Shown here: one piece after another, positions 21,988-34,198 of the stretch
Layout of the letters: every line of letters starts with the position of its first letter
Numbering within the stretch: the first letter of the stretch is position 1
Source of the DNA: Guyanagaster necrorhizus
Taxonomy: Eukaryota > Basidiomycota > Agaricomycetes > Agaricales > Physalacriaceae
DNA length: 64,000 nucleotides
Direction of reading: 5' to 3'
Assembly (NCBI RefSeq): GCF_019112545.1
Contig: NW_025064883.1
Location: 372,001-436,000, forward strand
The notes under the pieces: generated by a model
What the model saw: only the letters and a program-made list of their open reading frames with translations
Databases searched by the model: none
What the model was told of the DNA's origin: nothing
Position numbers and translations under genes: made by a program

Positions 21988-22583
21988 CTGCATAGGTAGA
22001 TCAGAATATTAACGTCTTGATCTGGGCCTTGGCCAATAGGTCTTGTCCTAGGAACTTGGATCATCAGATAAATTTTTGTGGTCTATATAATTCGTTGAGC
22101 CATTCTAAGGCTTAGCACTGTTCTGTGGCCTGCATTCCAGTGATCATTTCATCAATCACTTCTTCAACTTGGATCTTGTATATCCAGTTCTTGAGTACTG
22201 CCTTTGTCACTGCTTTGTCCCTCACATCTCTGATGGCTCGCCAAGTCTATTCAGTGTCAAATGGTCTTAATCAATCAGTGGGGTTCTCTTCTCCTGTTTG
22301 GTCTGACAGTGATTGAGTCTGTTTTATATATTTAGCTTGATGAACTTTTGATGATGATGCACCTTTAGGGCTCTCTGCCCCTCTTCAGCTCTTCATCAGC
22401 ACTTGAGTCATTGGAGTCAGTTTCTTAGACGATTCATAATGGTGAATAATAGGGTCAGATATATTCAAATGCATGCATAATTTAGACATAGAGAGTGGTA
22501 CTACAGAGGATAAAATGTCAGTCTGTCCAGCAGTTTGTGATCCGTTATTCATATCTTTGGCTGAGTCAGCAGAATTGCTCACT
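21988..22583 (-). pseudogene. pol: pol of E5, N-terminal part
   Basis: Runs from the gag stop region to the point where E6 inserted. It encodes the stretch between nucleocapsid and retropepsin: SNSADSAKDMN after the frameshift region, then a Ser/Thr/Pro-rich spacer and a conserved segment with LKN, VIDEMI and EWLNE-like motifs. It continues at 13584 with the retropepsin core. Stops and changed residues are frequent. Confidence 0.75.
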
Positions 22584-24426
22584 GCTCAGCCTCATCTTTT
22601 ATCTCCTCAGCCTTGTCATCTTGGCCAAGGTCCTGTTCCTTCTTTATCAACTTGGCAATCTGTGTCCAAATATCTTCTCAGATATGCTTGTTCTTCTTCT
22701 GGGGACAGTTTCATGCCATGTGGCTCTTCTGGCCACAATTGAAACACTTTTCTCCCTTCTTGAGGTGGTCCACATCCATCAGCTTACCTATTCCAGTATA
22801 TGTCATGCCCGTACCAGTTTGCTTCTCGGCATATTGAGAAGTTGGGGCTGAGCCACCAGACCTAGATGACATGGTTGCCTGAGAGATTGAGAGCTTCCAG
22901 CCCTGTCCCTGAGTTTGATGTCTATCCTATGATAGGATGGATGATTTCATCTTCTGCCACTGCCATTCTTGCCACATGATGATGATTCTGGCCTTCCACT
23001 CCTCATAGCCAACTGGAATACTATGGCCAAGATCCAAAATAGTCTTGAGATATGAGGATGATAGTCCTCATTTCATGTATTTGACCATCCATCTGGTGTC
23101 GGCTATATCCTCTTGTACTCTGGCAAGTTTTCTGAGTCATTCTAACTTGTCAAAGTAGTCTGTAGCCACCTTGTCACCCATCTTGTAGTCCTTCATCTTT
23201 TGTTTGTGGACTTCTTGGATGGCTGGATCCATGAACTTGTCTCAGATCATCTGTTTGAATACTGGCTATGAGAGATAGTAGTGATGTTGTCAGGTGATTG
23301 ACCAGAAGGCAGGGGCAAAAAGCACCCACCATACCTTGGCCTTATCTTTCAGATAAGTTGAAGCATATGTCACCTTGTACATGTTAAGTAGAAAGTATGA
23401 GGCGAAAACTTGGAAATATTGATCACAGTCTGTAAGAAATCGATCAATATCATCTGAAGCTCCTTTAAAGGGGAGTGGATCCTGTATCAAGGTCAGTGTG
23501 ACCTTTAAAATCTGTGCCCCTGCAGTGATAGGAGGTATCGGGTTTAGAGGTGCACTCTCAGGCAGGCCCACCCATCCTTCCAGCAGACCGGAGAATGAAT
23601 GGAGAGACCCATCATCAGTCACAGGACTTCCTGATAGGAGAGGCTTCTTCCACATAATCTGCCTATTCTGGATGGTCCATTCTTAGGCTATGGCATCAGA
23701 GTCATCTCCTTCTGGGGCTATGGAGGCTGCTTCACTGCCTTTGGCTTCATCAGGCAGCAGCTGTCTGGCAAATAGTTGCTGAACTGGCAACCTCCACAGG
23801 TTTGGGAAATAGCTACTCAGCTTGGGTCGATATTGGGAAAGCCGAGATGCTGAGCTGCGAATGGCCAATATGGCAAAGGAGTATTGTGTCACTGCTGATC
23901 AGATTGATGGCATCATGTATGCTGATTTGGGCAGCATTACACTTAGTGTCTATGACATCAGTGCTGTTCTTCTGCCATACTTCAGCTTGTATGGTGGTAA
24001 TAGTCCCATCTGATAATGTGAATATCTTTGATTAAAATTAAAAATAGTCTGCTCGGTGACTGCATATTGTAAAATCTCCTCCCGCTCAATAAAATCAGCA
24101 GAAGCATACCTTCATTCCATGGATGATCTCAATCAGAGATCATCCTGCCATAATTCGGCTACCTGCTTTTGGTACAACTGAGTGAATTCCTGTTCTCATG
24201 CCTCTTGCTCCTTTTCTCGCAACTCCTCCTCTGTCAAAGGCTTAAATCCCACCTTCCACTCAGAGAGAGGATCTCTGACTTCCTGATCAGAGTCCTCATC
24301 CTTGTCCTTGTCCTTGTTCTCATTGTTTGCATCGGTCACCTTGTCTTCCTCTAAGAGAGAACTGTTGCATGGGTCAAAGACCTCCAGGATGGCTGGGCTG
24401 GTGTTGCATACTGGGGCTAGCGTCAT
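22579..24426 (-). pseudogene. gag: gag of E5
   Basis: ATG at 24424-24426 (MTLAPVCN), TGA stop at 22579-22581: 1848 nt, exactly one frame with point stops. The acidic N-terminal stretch (EEDKVTDANNEN and a Lys/Asp/Glu run) leads to VRDPLSEWKV. The capsid part (PFKGASDDIDRFLTDCDQYF) lies within 23290-23655, and the zinc knuckle CFNCGQKSHMA-stop-NC near 22715-22750. The first 53 nt overlap the end of ORF1 in a different frame. Confidence 0.85.
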
Positions 24427-25783
24427 CAGGTCTGGATCGAGGAGCAGGCTGCTCAGGCTGCTCTGGCAGCTTCTTGACACTTGTTGTTGTTGGCGCTATT
24501 GCTCTATGATATTGGCAGAAGTTTCTGTAAAACTTTGAGTTGAGGAATAGAGCAGTAAAGTTTCTGTTGAGGAACTTCTTAAGATTCCCAGTGGGATCAA
24601 TGCTCTTGTTGTCCCCTCTGATAGTTCCTCTGTCCTCTGGTATCCCATTTCCTGGTACAGGGATGTTGTTGGTATCTGTGATAGTATTGGTCCTGTATGA
24701 TAACAGGTGACTGTTGCTGAGGCGACTCAGAGCCTCGTTCCTGACAGAGTCTGCCCAAGGGTCAGACTCAGTGGTGGGAGTGGCCGGTTCTCAGAATAGG
24801 GAGTCAGGGGTGGTTGTTCCAACAGATGTGATAGTCTGACTATCTCCCTCATTCCTTCAGTGCTCCTCTGCTGCTCATGCTCAGAGGTACTGCCTGAAGA
24901 GAGTGTTCTCTCTCATGATTTCATTGTCAATACATGTTTGCTCCTACCTGTACTCAGAAAGGTTTCAGGCACATCAAATTTGGTCCTCTCTGGAGAGGAC
25001 TGAAGGGAGGGCTAGGGTTGGTTGTGTTCCTGTTGGAACTGTTTGTATGCCTTCTGTTCTACCAGTATTACTGCTAACTGCATGGTGTTCTAACCAGTTG
25101 GTCTTGATAACAGTGGTTTACCACCAGTGGCACTCATTGCTGTCATCATTCCAGTAGGGGTCATTATCGACCTCTGTCCTGTAGTCAGTACTTCTGCTTC
25201 ATGCTGACATTAATCTTTGGGACCCATAGCCTCTGGAACCTACAGTTCCTCAAGCCATCCATAGGGCATCCAAAGCGTCTCTAGCACAGCACCTAATGCC
25301 AGTGCTAGAGATAGGGCTTGTCATCTTTGTTGCTGGGATATCATGCTCAGGGGACAGGATGGGGGTGTCAGATTGGAGTCATCAAAATCCTGTAGTCCAA
25401 GAGTTTCCAGGGTCTCAGACAACTGCAGATAGAGGTCATGGAGGGTATGTGTGCTGCTGATGCTGCTCCTCTTCTTTTCTAAGATGTTTCTCAGTCGAGC
25501 TCCCAGGGATGTTTTCAGAATTTGATCCTTCTGCAGGTTGAAAGAACTGTTAGGCAGAGGCAGGGATGTTGTGGAGGAGGAGGTCTGATGTGACATTGCA
25601 GAGGATGATTCAGATGTGTTAGAATTCATGATAGTGCCTGATTGTCCAAGCTACAATTGATTGGTGTCCTCAGCACAGCTGTATGATCACTAATAAACCA
25701 ATCAAGATTCCTATGATAGAAGCCAAAAGTTCAAAGAACTCATGGGTAAAGTTTGGATTGGAAGGGTTAAGAGCAGAGGGCAT
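24374..25783 (-). pseudogene. ORF1 of E5 (469 codons)
   Basis: ATG at 25781-25783; stop TGA at 24374-24376; 1410 nt in one frame, broken by point stops. N-terminus MPSALNPSNPNFTHEFFE then the hydrophobic segment LLASIIGILIGLLVIIQLC. Later conserved pieces are WNDDSNECHWW, YRTNTITDTNNIPVPGNG, RGDNKSID and FLNRNFTALFLNSKFYRNF. A different frame at 25321-25629 is open for 102 codons (MNSNTSES) but is not shared in content with short-LTR copies. Function unknown. Confidence 0.75.
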
Positions 25784-25824
25784 TTGGTTTCTCAGCATAA
25801 TTGGGCTTGAGGAAGGGAATGATA

Positions 25825-25837
25825 AGTGTTAAGCTAA
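25825..25837 (-). promoter_or_regulatory. self-priming primer-binding site of E5
   Basis: Minus-strand TTAGCTTAACACT, one base from the LTR. It is the exact complement of the predicted RNA start AGTGTTAAGCTAA in this LTR. It differs from the E3 site at three positions, each matched by a change in the LTR. Confidence 0.78.
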
Positions 25838-25838
25838 T

Positions 25839-26364
25839 TGTTAAGCCCAAATTCTATGTGACTATCAACATGTGATAAATAGTTCAGAACCTCACACTTC
25901 AGGTTAGACTGACTGAGTTCACTGATGTGTTAATAGAGTTGTGTTGTCAAGGTGTTGGCAAGAAGCTTGAGCTCGAGAGTAGATGGTGAAGAATAAACTT
26001 TAGCTTAACACTGGAGCTACTACAGTGAAAACAGTGCTACTTAAATATTGTTCTGTTATCTAACTATTAATAGATGTTCACAAAAGATATTGTCTGTCAT
26101 AGAGCTGTTACCTCTGCTGTTGCCAGTTACTCCACAAAAGCTATTGTCTTGCTGTTGTGCTGTTACTGCTGCACAGCAACTCAAGGACAAAAGGAGTGTT
26201 GTCTCTCCCTTTACAGCACACAGCAGCACAATAGAATGATGACCAACTGGGTTGCTGAGCTAAGTGTTCTCATGGTCCTAAGCACTGGTCTAAGTGCCCT
26301 GACTAAGCAAAGATAGAGGTCACCTCTGAAGGAAAAAGAAAGAAAAATGGGAAAAATCATAACA
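25839..26364 (-). repeat. 5' LTR of E5 (526 bp)
   Basis: Plus strand TGTTAAGCCCAAATTCTATG to ATCATAACA; identical in length to the 3' LTR at 9289. Contains CTGCTGTTG-type repeats near 26110-26175. Confidence 0.95.
26000..26047 (-). promoter_or_regulatory. TATA-like box and predicted RNA start of E5
   Basis: Minus-strand TATTTAAG (plus 26040-26047) and AGTGTTAAGCTAA (plus 26000-26012), 35 nt apart. The 13-mer is the self-primer for the PBS at 25825-25837. Confidence 0.7.
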
Positions 26365-26369
26365 GTACT

Positions 26370-27130
26370 TCCCAATCTGAGACTTTACTGTCCCCTTTAA
26401 CTATGATGATGCCATCTGACAAGAAGGACATAGGCAGCAGAATGAGCCACAGCCAGTATGTAGCAAGCCAGAAGGCAAAAACATGACAGAAGAATCTCAA
26501 AGGAGGATGGCTATCAAGTATGATGAGCAGAATCAGGACTGGCAGTGAGAAGTGGAAAGAGAGTGATTGGTCTGGGCTGACATCTCCAACTGGTACAGAC
26601 TATGACCAGAGGTCGCTAGTGTACTTGCATCAGTCCAAGCAGACTCTTCTCTCTCCACCTCTATCTTCTGAGAACCCAGCACTTCATAAAGTGGGACCCC
26701 CGAATATTGGGCTGATGGTACTTGAACCAGGAGGAGCCATAGATCTCCAACCCTGCAATATCCCCCTCCCCAACAAACCTCCAGTGCCAACTCAGCATTT
26801 GAGAGTGATGAGTCCATTTTTAGATACTATGGGCTTCAAGTCTCTGGAAATGCCTATATTCCTGCCCATGAACTCTGAGGATTTCTCAGAAGTAGGATCA
26901 TTGGACAACTTATTGATGATGACTACTAGTGAAATGTCCACCTCTATTATGAGCAAGTGAAGGCAGCAAGAGTGACTGATGGAAACTGGTATGATTCCAG
27001 TATCAGCAGTCAACCTCCTGCTGTCTAGAACAATACATCAGATCCTCCAACTGCTGGGCCGAGTATCCAGCTAGAACAGCAAGGCAATAATACAACAAGG
27101 AGGGACAGAGAGTTCCTACAACCTGCCTAC
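26370..27130 (+). pseudogene. ORF1 of E4, 3' part
   Basis: Continues ORF1 after E5. Recognisable blocks shared with E8 are MAIKYDEQNQDWQ, WADISNWYRL, VASVLASVQADSSLSTSIF, FRYYGLQVSGNAYIPAHEL, FLRSRIIGQLIDDDY and YYEQVKAARVTDGNWYDSS. The pattern of stops (mostly at Trp) and a frame change relative to the 5' part show decay. The LIDDDYWWNVHLYYEQ-like region aligns in position with the FYRNF motif of long-LTR copies. It ends overlapping the start of gag near 27105-27130. Confidence 0.65.
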
Positions 27131-28873
27131 TATTTTTCTCCTTGAGGAAGGGGACAACAAGGACATGGAGGCCAAGGAAACTGAAAGCAGTGAACTGCCC
27201 TATCCTAGCAGAGGATATGCATATGAAACAACAGATGAAGAAGAACTGGAGCAGGAGATAAAGAGGACACAGATACAGGAGTACCAGGAGTACTATCTGC
27301 AAGGAGTAAACTTTTTATGGCATGATACTATTTGGGTAGCATCACAACTAGGACAATTATATCTTCATTCAATGACTGACAACCAAATAGAAATTCTAAG
27401 GCATGCAGCAATGGACTATGCTGCAATCCAATATAACAAGCAATACCTGGAAGACCAAGTTCAAAGACTGCTGGCATATCAGATGCTGACAACAGTACAC
27501 CCAATGCCGAGAACCTCACCAGTAGCACCAAGCTGAGCTATATACACTGCTCTATCAGTCCAAAGTACTCTTTCATACTCAACCCCTTCACTCCAATCAA
27601 TGGCAACTTGGCTATCACAAACATGACTCATGCCGAGGGAAAGGCTGGTTGGCTACCAAGACCCTTGGACCAGCAAAGGAAGCAGACTTTTGAGGATGCA
27701 ACCCCCATCTAATGAAGCTACAGAGAGCAATACTGGGAAGGAACCAATTTGGGATGACCTGGAAGCTATATGATTAGATTCACTATCTGAGATAAGATCA
27801 TTGTCTGGAAGGAAGAAATACCTTGTGAGAGCCCTGTCGCTGATGACAACTTGCTCTATTCATTCCCAGGACCCCCACATGAGTGGCAACAGCCTCCATT
27901 CACTGACTGACCCAACCCAATGGGCTCCTTGCCCTATGATGTGGCTGTCCTCTAATGTCATCCCAACCTCTTGCAAAAATCATGCCTCTTTAAAGAGGCA
28001 TCAGATGACATTGACCAATTCATCATTGACTGCAAATAGTACTTCAAGGTCTACATTGGATACTTGGAAACTGATATAAATAAAGTTGTCTTCATCATCT
28101 CATACCTCAAAGAGAAGGTGAAAAACTGGTGGATCCTCATCTCCCCTAACTTCTGATCATCAACCCAGGAACATTATCAATATCTCTCATGGCCAATGTT
28201 CAAACAGATATTGCATAACAAATTTGTTGATCCAGTGATACAAGAAGTACATAAACAGAAGATCAAGGAATATAAAATGAGAGATAAGACTGCCACAGAC
28301 TATTTTGATGAGCTAGAATGCCTTGCAAAGCTCACCAGAATCTGAGAGGATGTAGCCAATGACAGGTGGATGGTGGAGGCCCTTAAGCGAGAGGTCCCCT
28401 CCTTGTATATCATGATGATCTCAGCAATCGGTGTTAAGCTCTTGATGCCAAATGGGTACAATGAATGAAAGGAACAGATCGCTGAGATATACAAGGAGTG
28501 ACAAAGGCAGAAAGTGGAATCAATGACACTACAGGATTATCCCAAGAAGTTGGCACTGCCAACCCTAAATAAAATGTCAGGGACAACTGCCAGAAAATCA
28601 TTGGGATCCTCTACGGTCCCCACCTATGGCTCTCAGAAGACTGGGACTGGAACAACCTATACTGGAGCAGAGAAGTCAATGGACATTGATCACATGAAGA
28701 AGAAGGAGAAATACTTTAACTGCAGGCAGAAGGGCCACATGACAAAGGATTGCCTGAAGAAGAAGCAAACTCAAGAGGACATCTGTATGCAGATTGTCGA
28801 TCTATAAAAAGAAGAAGAAGAACTTGGTGTGGAAACAAAGATAGAAGAAGTAAAAGACAGGGCCAGTCAGTGA
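27105..28873 (+). pseudogene. gag: gag of E4
   Basis: The gag frame begins at 27105, where the codon is ACA in place of the ATG seen in E8 (59817). It stays open through ETTDEEELEQEIKRTQIQEYQEYY to 27536. The capsid region (LFKEASDDIDQFIIDC) is near 27980-28030 and later blocks (WWILISPNF, DELECLAKLTRI) near 28120-28340. The zinc knuckle near 28712-28753 reads YFNCRQKGHMTKDC: the first Cys is Tyr, one G to A change, so metal binding would be lost. The stop is TGA at 28871-28873, at the conserved CAGTGAG site. Confidence 0.82.
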
Positions 28874-31800
28874 GTAATTCTACTGAACTGGCCAAAGAAC
28901 TTCATGGTATGCACACTCCAGACACTAGTCAGACTAATAGTACTTCTGTAGCTACTTCTATGCCTATTTATACTATGCATCTGAATATACCCCTGACTTG
29001 TATCTCATACACCTGAGAATCACAAACAAAGACTCAAACACTTATGGGCTGAACAGGGACAGAGGGACCCAACACTTGGCTCAAACTATTCAATACCGAA
29101 TGGACTTGGTGAGCCATCAAAGAAGCCAAGAATGAAGCTGCAGCCAAAGCAGTGCTCAAAAACTGGGTTCACCAAACCAGAGTTGAAGAGGTCATCAACA
29201 AAATGATAAATAGAATAAGAAAGGCAGAATGGTGTCAAGTCTTGGAGTGGCTTGATGAACTACGAGGACTGCAGAAGTTCATCTGGTGAACCAAGATGAC
29301 TGAACAGGACTTAATCACCAAAGCCCAAATTGAAACTCTTATGTCCTGTTCTGTCCATATGGTAACTGCTTTTATTGACAGCAGATGTACAGGGAGTTTG
29401 ATCAATTGCACTTTTATCAACAAGCATAAACTCCTGATTCGAGTGACAGTGGCCCCTATCTCTATCTATAATGCAGATGGAACAAAAAACCAAGCCAGAT
29501 CAATCACTAAATTCATAGAGCTCAGACTCACAATTGGAGATCATTTGGAACAAATTGACTTAGCCATCACAGATCTCAGCACTAAGGAAATTTTCCTTGG
29601 GCATGACTGGCTTATCTGTCACAACCCACTGATCAATTAGAAGACCAGACAGATCACATTTGCCTGATGCAGGTGCCAAAAAATCCCCTTTGAATTGCTT
29701 GATAAAGACCTCAATGATCAATAAGACAAAGAGATGGAGGATGGGAAAATCATCCTAGCAGTCAATCTCCAGCAGGAGATGCATATCCAGATGATTCATC
29801 ATGTCAACAACCTAGCCACCACAGCCAATAAGCAGAAAGAAGAAAAGACATTTGAAGAGATAGTACCAGAATGGGCCCAGGATTACTAGGACCTATTTAA
29901 AAAGGAGAGCTTCAATGAGCTCTCAGCATCTAAGCCTTGGGATCACACCATCAAGCTTATCCTGAATGCCAATGTAAATCTCGACTGTAAAACCTACCCA
30001 CTGGAGATTAATGAACAACAGGAACTTGATAAGTTCCTCAATAAAAACCTATCCAGCAGGAGGATTCGACCTTCCAAATCCCCTATGGCATCATCCTTCT
30101 TCTTCATCAAGAAGAAAGATGGCAAACTTCAATTAGTCCAGGACTATCAAAAATTGATATCCCCTGCTGCTAATCTCTGAATTGATGGATAAACTTTGAG
30201 GGGCTAAATACTACACAAAGCTTGACATCTGATGGAGGTATAACAATGTCCACATAAAGGAGAGAGATGAGTGGAAAGCTGCATTCAAGACCAATCAAGG
30301 ACTGTTCAAGCTAATAGTCATATTTTTTGGGCTCACCAACTCTCCTGCCACATTCTAGTGGATGATGAATGACATATTCAGGAACCTCATCACTACTGGA
30401 AAGGTTACTATCTACCTTGATGACATTCTAATAATATCTAAAATGAAGGAGGAGCATAGGAAGTTGGTGCAACAAGTGTTAACCCTCATGAGGAAGCACA
30501 AATTATTTCTCAAGGCTGAAAAGTGCAAATTTGAAGTACTCAAAACAGAGTACTTAGGAGTCATCATTGCAGAAGGAAGTATCCAGATGGATCCAATCAA
30601 GGTTGCAGGAGTAACAGAGTGGCTGATTCTAACCAAAAAGAAGGAACTACAGTCATTCCTTGGGTTCACAAACTTTTATTGATGTTTCATCTAAGATTAT
30701 AGCAAAGTAGTCCACCTGATGACCCAGTTAACCAGTGATGCCCCCTGGGCTTGGAGACCCTTCCAACAAACTGCCTTTGATGACCTAAAATAACAGCTAG
30801 CCAGAGATGTTGTACTTGCTATTCTGACTCAAGAAGAGAAGTTTCAAGTCAAAGCCAACTCTAGCAAAGGGGCTATTAGGGCCATACTGTCTCAGAAGCA
30901 GGATAACAAATGGTGACCAGTTGCATTTCTATTAAAAGCACTCATGGTCACAGAACAGAATTATGAGATATACAACAAAAAACTCCTTGCTATTATGCTT
31001 GCCCTCGAAGAGTGGTGGCATTATTTGATCAGAGCAATCAAGACCTTCAAGATCTGGACCAATCATCAAAATCTCTGGTACTTCCAACAATCCCAGAAGC
31101 TAAACCACCACTAAGCAAGATGGGTAATAGAATTAAGCCAGTACCAATACATGCTTCACCACAAAGCCAGTACTGCCAATAAAAAGGCAGACCTACTTAG
31201 CTAAAGGGTAGACTACAACCAGGGAGGTGCTGATAATGAGGGAGTAACATTATTACAATCCAAACATTTTCAGGCTATGATAATGCCAACAGAGGAAGAA
31301 GTCTATGAATGCATCAAAAGTGTAATCTATGATAGTCACAAATAGAACCAATGAGTAGCTCCTTCCCTCAATCATGAATGAGGAATGACAAAGGAAGGTG
31401 GTCTGATCTGCTATGATGGGCAGATCTATATCCCAAGGAACAGAGGACTGCACAGTGAAATCATCACCACCTGCCATGACTATGCTACAGTGTGACACTC
31501 TGGCATAGCCAAAACCAAAGAACTAGTATTGTGGGAATACTGGTGGCCCAAGATGGGTATCAACATTGCTATATATATTAAAGCATGTGAAATCTGTCAA
31601 CAGAGAAAGTCATCAACACAGACAGCTCTGCTCCTCTACACCCAAACAAGATTCCATCTGCACTATGGACTCATATATCAGTAGACATGATCATGGGACT
31701 ACCAGACTGTAGCAGATATGATGCCATCATTGTCATTATTGATCGGTTCTTAAAAGCAATCATCCTGATTGCATGCTCAACTGAATTAACCTCAGAAGAA

Positions 31801-32742
31801 TGGGCAAAAATCCTGCATGACAAAGTCTATGCAAAATATGGCATGCTGCAAATCATCATTTCAGACCAAGAACCACAATTTGTTTTCAAATTCTTAGATG
31901 ATCTATATTGTCTTCTATATATCAAATGCAATGCATCAACCACATATCATCCACAGACCGATGGGCAGATGAAGCACACCAATCAGAAAATCAAGAAATA
32001 CCTCTGACTCTTCATCAATTACTGGTAAGATGATTAGGCTAAATGGCTGGCTCTTGCAGCCTTCCAATACAATAACCGCATATACTCAGCAATGGGAAAG
32101 ACACCTTTCTTCATCAACCATAGATGACATCCAAATATCACTCAAATAGAATACTATCGAACAATCACCCTTGCTTCTGTGGACTTTGTTGCAACAATGG
32201 TGAAAATCCATGATGAAACTAAAGTCACACTGGAAAAGGCCATCACTTCCATGAAAGCATAATATGACAAACACTGCCACCTAGCATATATATATTTGAC
32301 CAATGACAAAGTATGACTGGACACCAGAAATCTTTACTTGCCCCAGCCAAAGCATAAACTTGCCAACAAGCATATGGGCCTCTTCCAAATTATCAAACCA
32401 GTCAAAGCAGGCACATACAAACTTCATCTATCAACTGCCTAGAAAGTCCATGATGTCTTTAATGAAACACTACTCACATCTTATATTGCACTGGCCTTTT
32501 CTAATCAGGCCAAACCTCTACCACTGCCACCTGACCTGATCGATGACAAAGAACACTATGAAATCGACTAAGTCTTGAATTACAAACTATGCAAAATCAA
32601 AGTAAAAGACAGGGAGATGACAATGACAGTGGATTATCTGGTCAGCTGAAAGGGCTATAGTCTGGAATCCAATCAATAGATCAATGAGAAACTAATAGAT
32701 ACACTGAAGGCAATTCATGATTATGAATTATTCTTAAATTAA
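28870..32742 (+). pseudogene. pol: pol of E4 (PR, RT, RNase H, IN, chromodomain)
   Basis: Retropepsin region 29296-29640 with FIDSRCTGS (Gly to Arg next to the catalytic Asp-Ser). RT follows, with YLDD intact at 30413-30424 inside a 106-codon open stretch. RNase H lies near 30830-31080 and the integrase zinc region near 31470-31610. The integrase core at 31687-32007 includes VIDRF and QTDGQMKHTNQ; the second Asp sits in ISDQEPQF. The chromodomain is near 32628-32690 and the stop (FLN-stop) at 32740-32742. There is at least one frame change between PR and RT, and many TGA and TAG stops. Confidence 0.88.
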
Positions 32743-32775
32743 GCTATTGGAATAATGGTCTTAAGGAGGGGGTAA

Positions 32776-33231
32776 TGTTATGATTTTTCCTTCCTTTTCA
32801 TCATAGACCCCTATTTATGCTTAGTCAAGGTGTCAAAAGACAAGCACTTAGAACTGTGAGAAGGCTTAGTCATCACAACAACTGACTTCACTATGGTTCT
32901 TCAATGTAACCGATGTCCAGTGACAAACACACAATTGGCCTTTTATGTATGGTAGCAATACCCAAGGACAATGGGCACTCAAAACAGAGAAACACACAAT
33001 TAGTATGAAGTATTATTAGCAGGCCATATACTATATTTAAGAGGCTCACTCTTGCTGATAAAACCCCAGCTTTGAGCTAAAGTTTATACACACTATCCTA
33101 TTCTCGAGTCAACTATTTGATCTTGTGACACACTGCTCAGAACCACATCAGTGAACTCAGATAACTACTCGAAGTGTGAGGTAGCTTCTGTTTATCACAT
33201 GGTTCTGCTCATGTGACACTTGGGTCTAACA
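32776..33231 (+). repeat. 3' LTR of E4 (456 bp)
   Basis: Preceded by the polypurine tract CTTAAGGAGGGGGTAA at 32760-32775. Starts TGTTATGATTTTTCC, ends GGGTCTAACA, then the TSD AAACT. Matches the 5' LTR at 8128 without indels in the compared part. Confidence 0.95.
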
Positions 33232-33236
33232 AAACT

Positions 33237-34198
33237 CTATAGTCACCCTCACAACTGATACTCAGATTCTCAATGTAAAACTGAATCTGGTGAGTGAGCT
33301 CTGCTTTTTTAAGAGGGCATCAGATGATATTGATCACTTTCTTGTTAACTGCAACTAATATTTCCAAGTATTTGTCTCATACTTCCTTCTTAACATATAC
33401 AAGATGATATTCACTGCAACTCACATGGCAGACAAGGCTAAAACATAGTGGATTCTTCTCTCTCCCATGTTCTGGTCCACCATATGACAATATCACTGGT
33501 ATCCCTCATGGCCAGTCTTCAAACAGATGATCATCAACAAATTCACAGACCCTATCATTTAAAAAGTCCACAAGCAAAAGATGAAGGACTTCAAGATAGA
33601 AGATAAACTGGCTACTAAGTACTTCAATGAATTAGAATGACTCAGCAAGCTGGCAGGAGTCTGAGATGATATGGCCAATACCAGCAGAATGGTTGAGTAT
33701 ATGAAGATGAAGGCTCTATTCTCTTACCTCAAGATCATCTCTGACATCAGGCATAGTGTTCTAGTGAGATATGATAAATGGAAGGCACAAATCATTATGA
33801 TGTATAAGGAACAACAAAGATAGAAGGTGAAGTCAGCTACTCTATCATGGGGAGCACAAAAGAATCAGAGGCAGGGCTCAAAGCCCTTCACCTTCAATAT
33901 AACCATGTCTGCCAAGCCCAGTGGCTCAGCTCTAACTTCCTTATATAGCAAGAAAAAAACTGGTATGGGTACAATATATATCAGAATAGGTAAGCTGATG
34001 AATGTGGATCACCTCAAGAAGGAGGGAAAGTGTTTTAACTGTAGCCAAAAGAGTCACATAGTATGAGATTGCCCCCAGAAGAAGAATAAGTGCACTTATG
34101 AAGACATATGAGTGCAGATTGCTGAATTGATGAAGGAAGAAGAAGATTTTAGATCAGACACTAAGGCTGAGGAGGTAAAAGACAGGGCTGAGCAGTGA
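33237..34198 (+). pseudogene. gag: gag of E3, 3' part
   Basis: Resumes after the AAACT duplication with capsid sequence (KRASDDIDHFLVNCN, then YFLLNIYKMIFTATHMADKAK), the LEYMKMKALFSYLKIISDI block and a Ser/Thr/Lys-rich linker at 33827-34066. The zinc knuckle CFNCSQKSHIV-stop-DC near 34030-34072 keeps its Cys and His spacing. The stop is TGA at 34196-34198 in CAGTGAG, as in the other copies. Several Trp codons are now TGA or TAG. Confidence 0.85.

Larger units (their letters stand above)
9289..26364 (-). mobile_element. E5: complete long-LTR chromovirus, split by E6
   Basis: Own sequence is 9289-13584 plus 21988-26364, about 8.7 kb. Both LTRs are 526 bp. The flanks ATACT (9284-9288) and GTACT (26365-26369) are a 5 bp TSD with one transition. 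It is inserted in ORF1 of E4. E6 is inserted just upstream of the retropepsin active site. Confidence 0.94.
8128..33231 (+). mobile_element. E4: complete short-LTR chromovirus, split by E5
   Basis: Own sequence is 8128-9288 plus 26370-33231, about 8.0 kb. Both LTRs are 456 bp. A perfect 5 bp TSD (AAACT) flanks it inside gag of E3. E5 lies in its ORF1. The order is LTR, PBS, ORF1, gag, pol, polypurine tract, LTR. In the first 100 aligned LTR bases I count 12 differences, all transitions and no indels. Confidence 0.95.
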
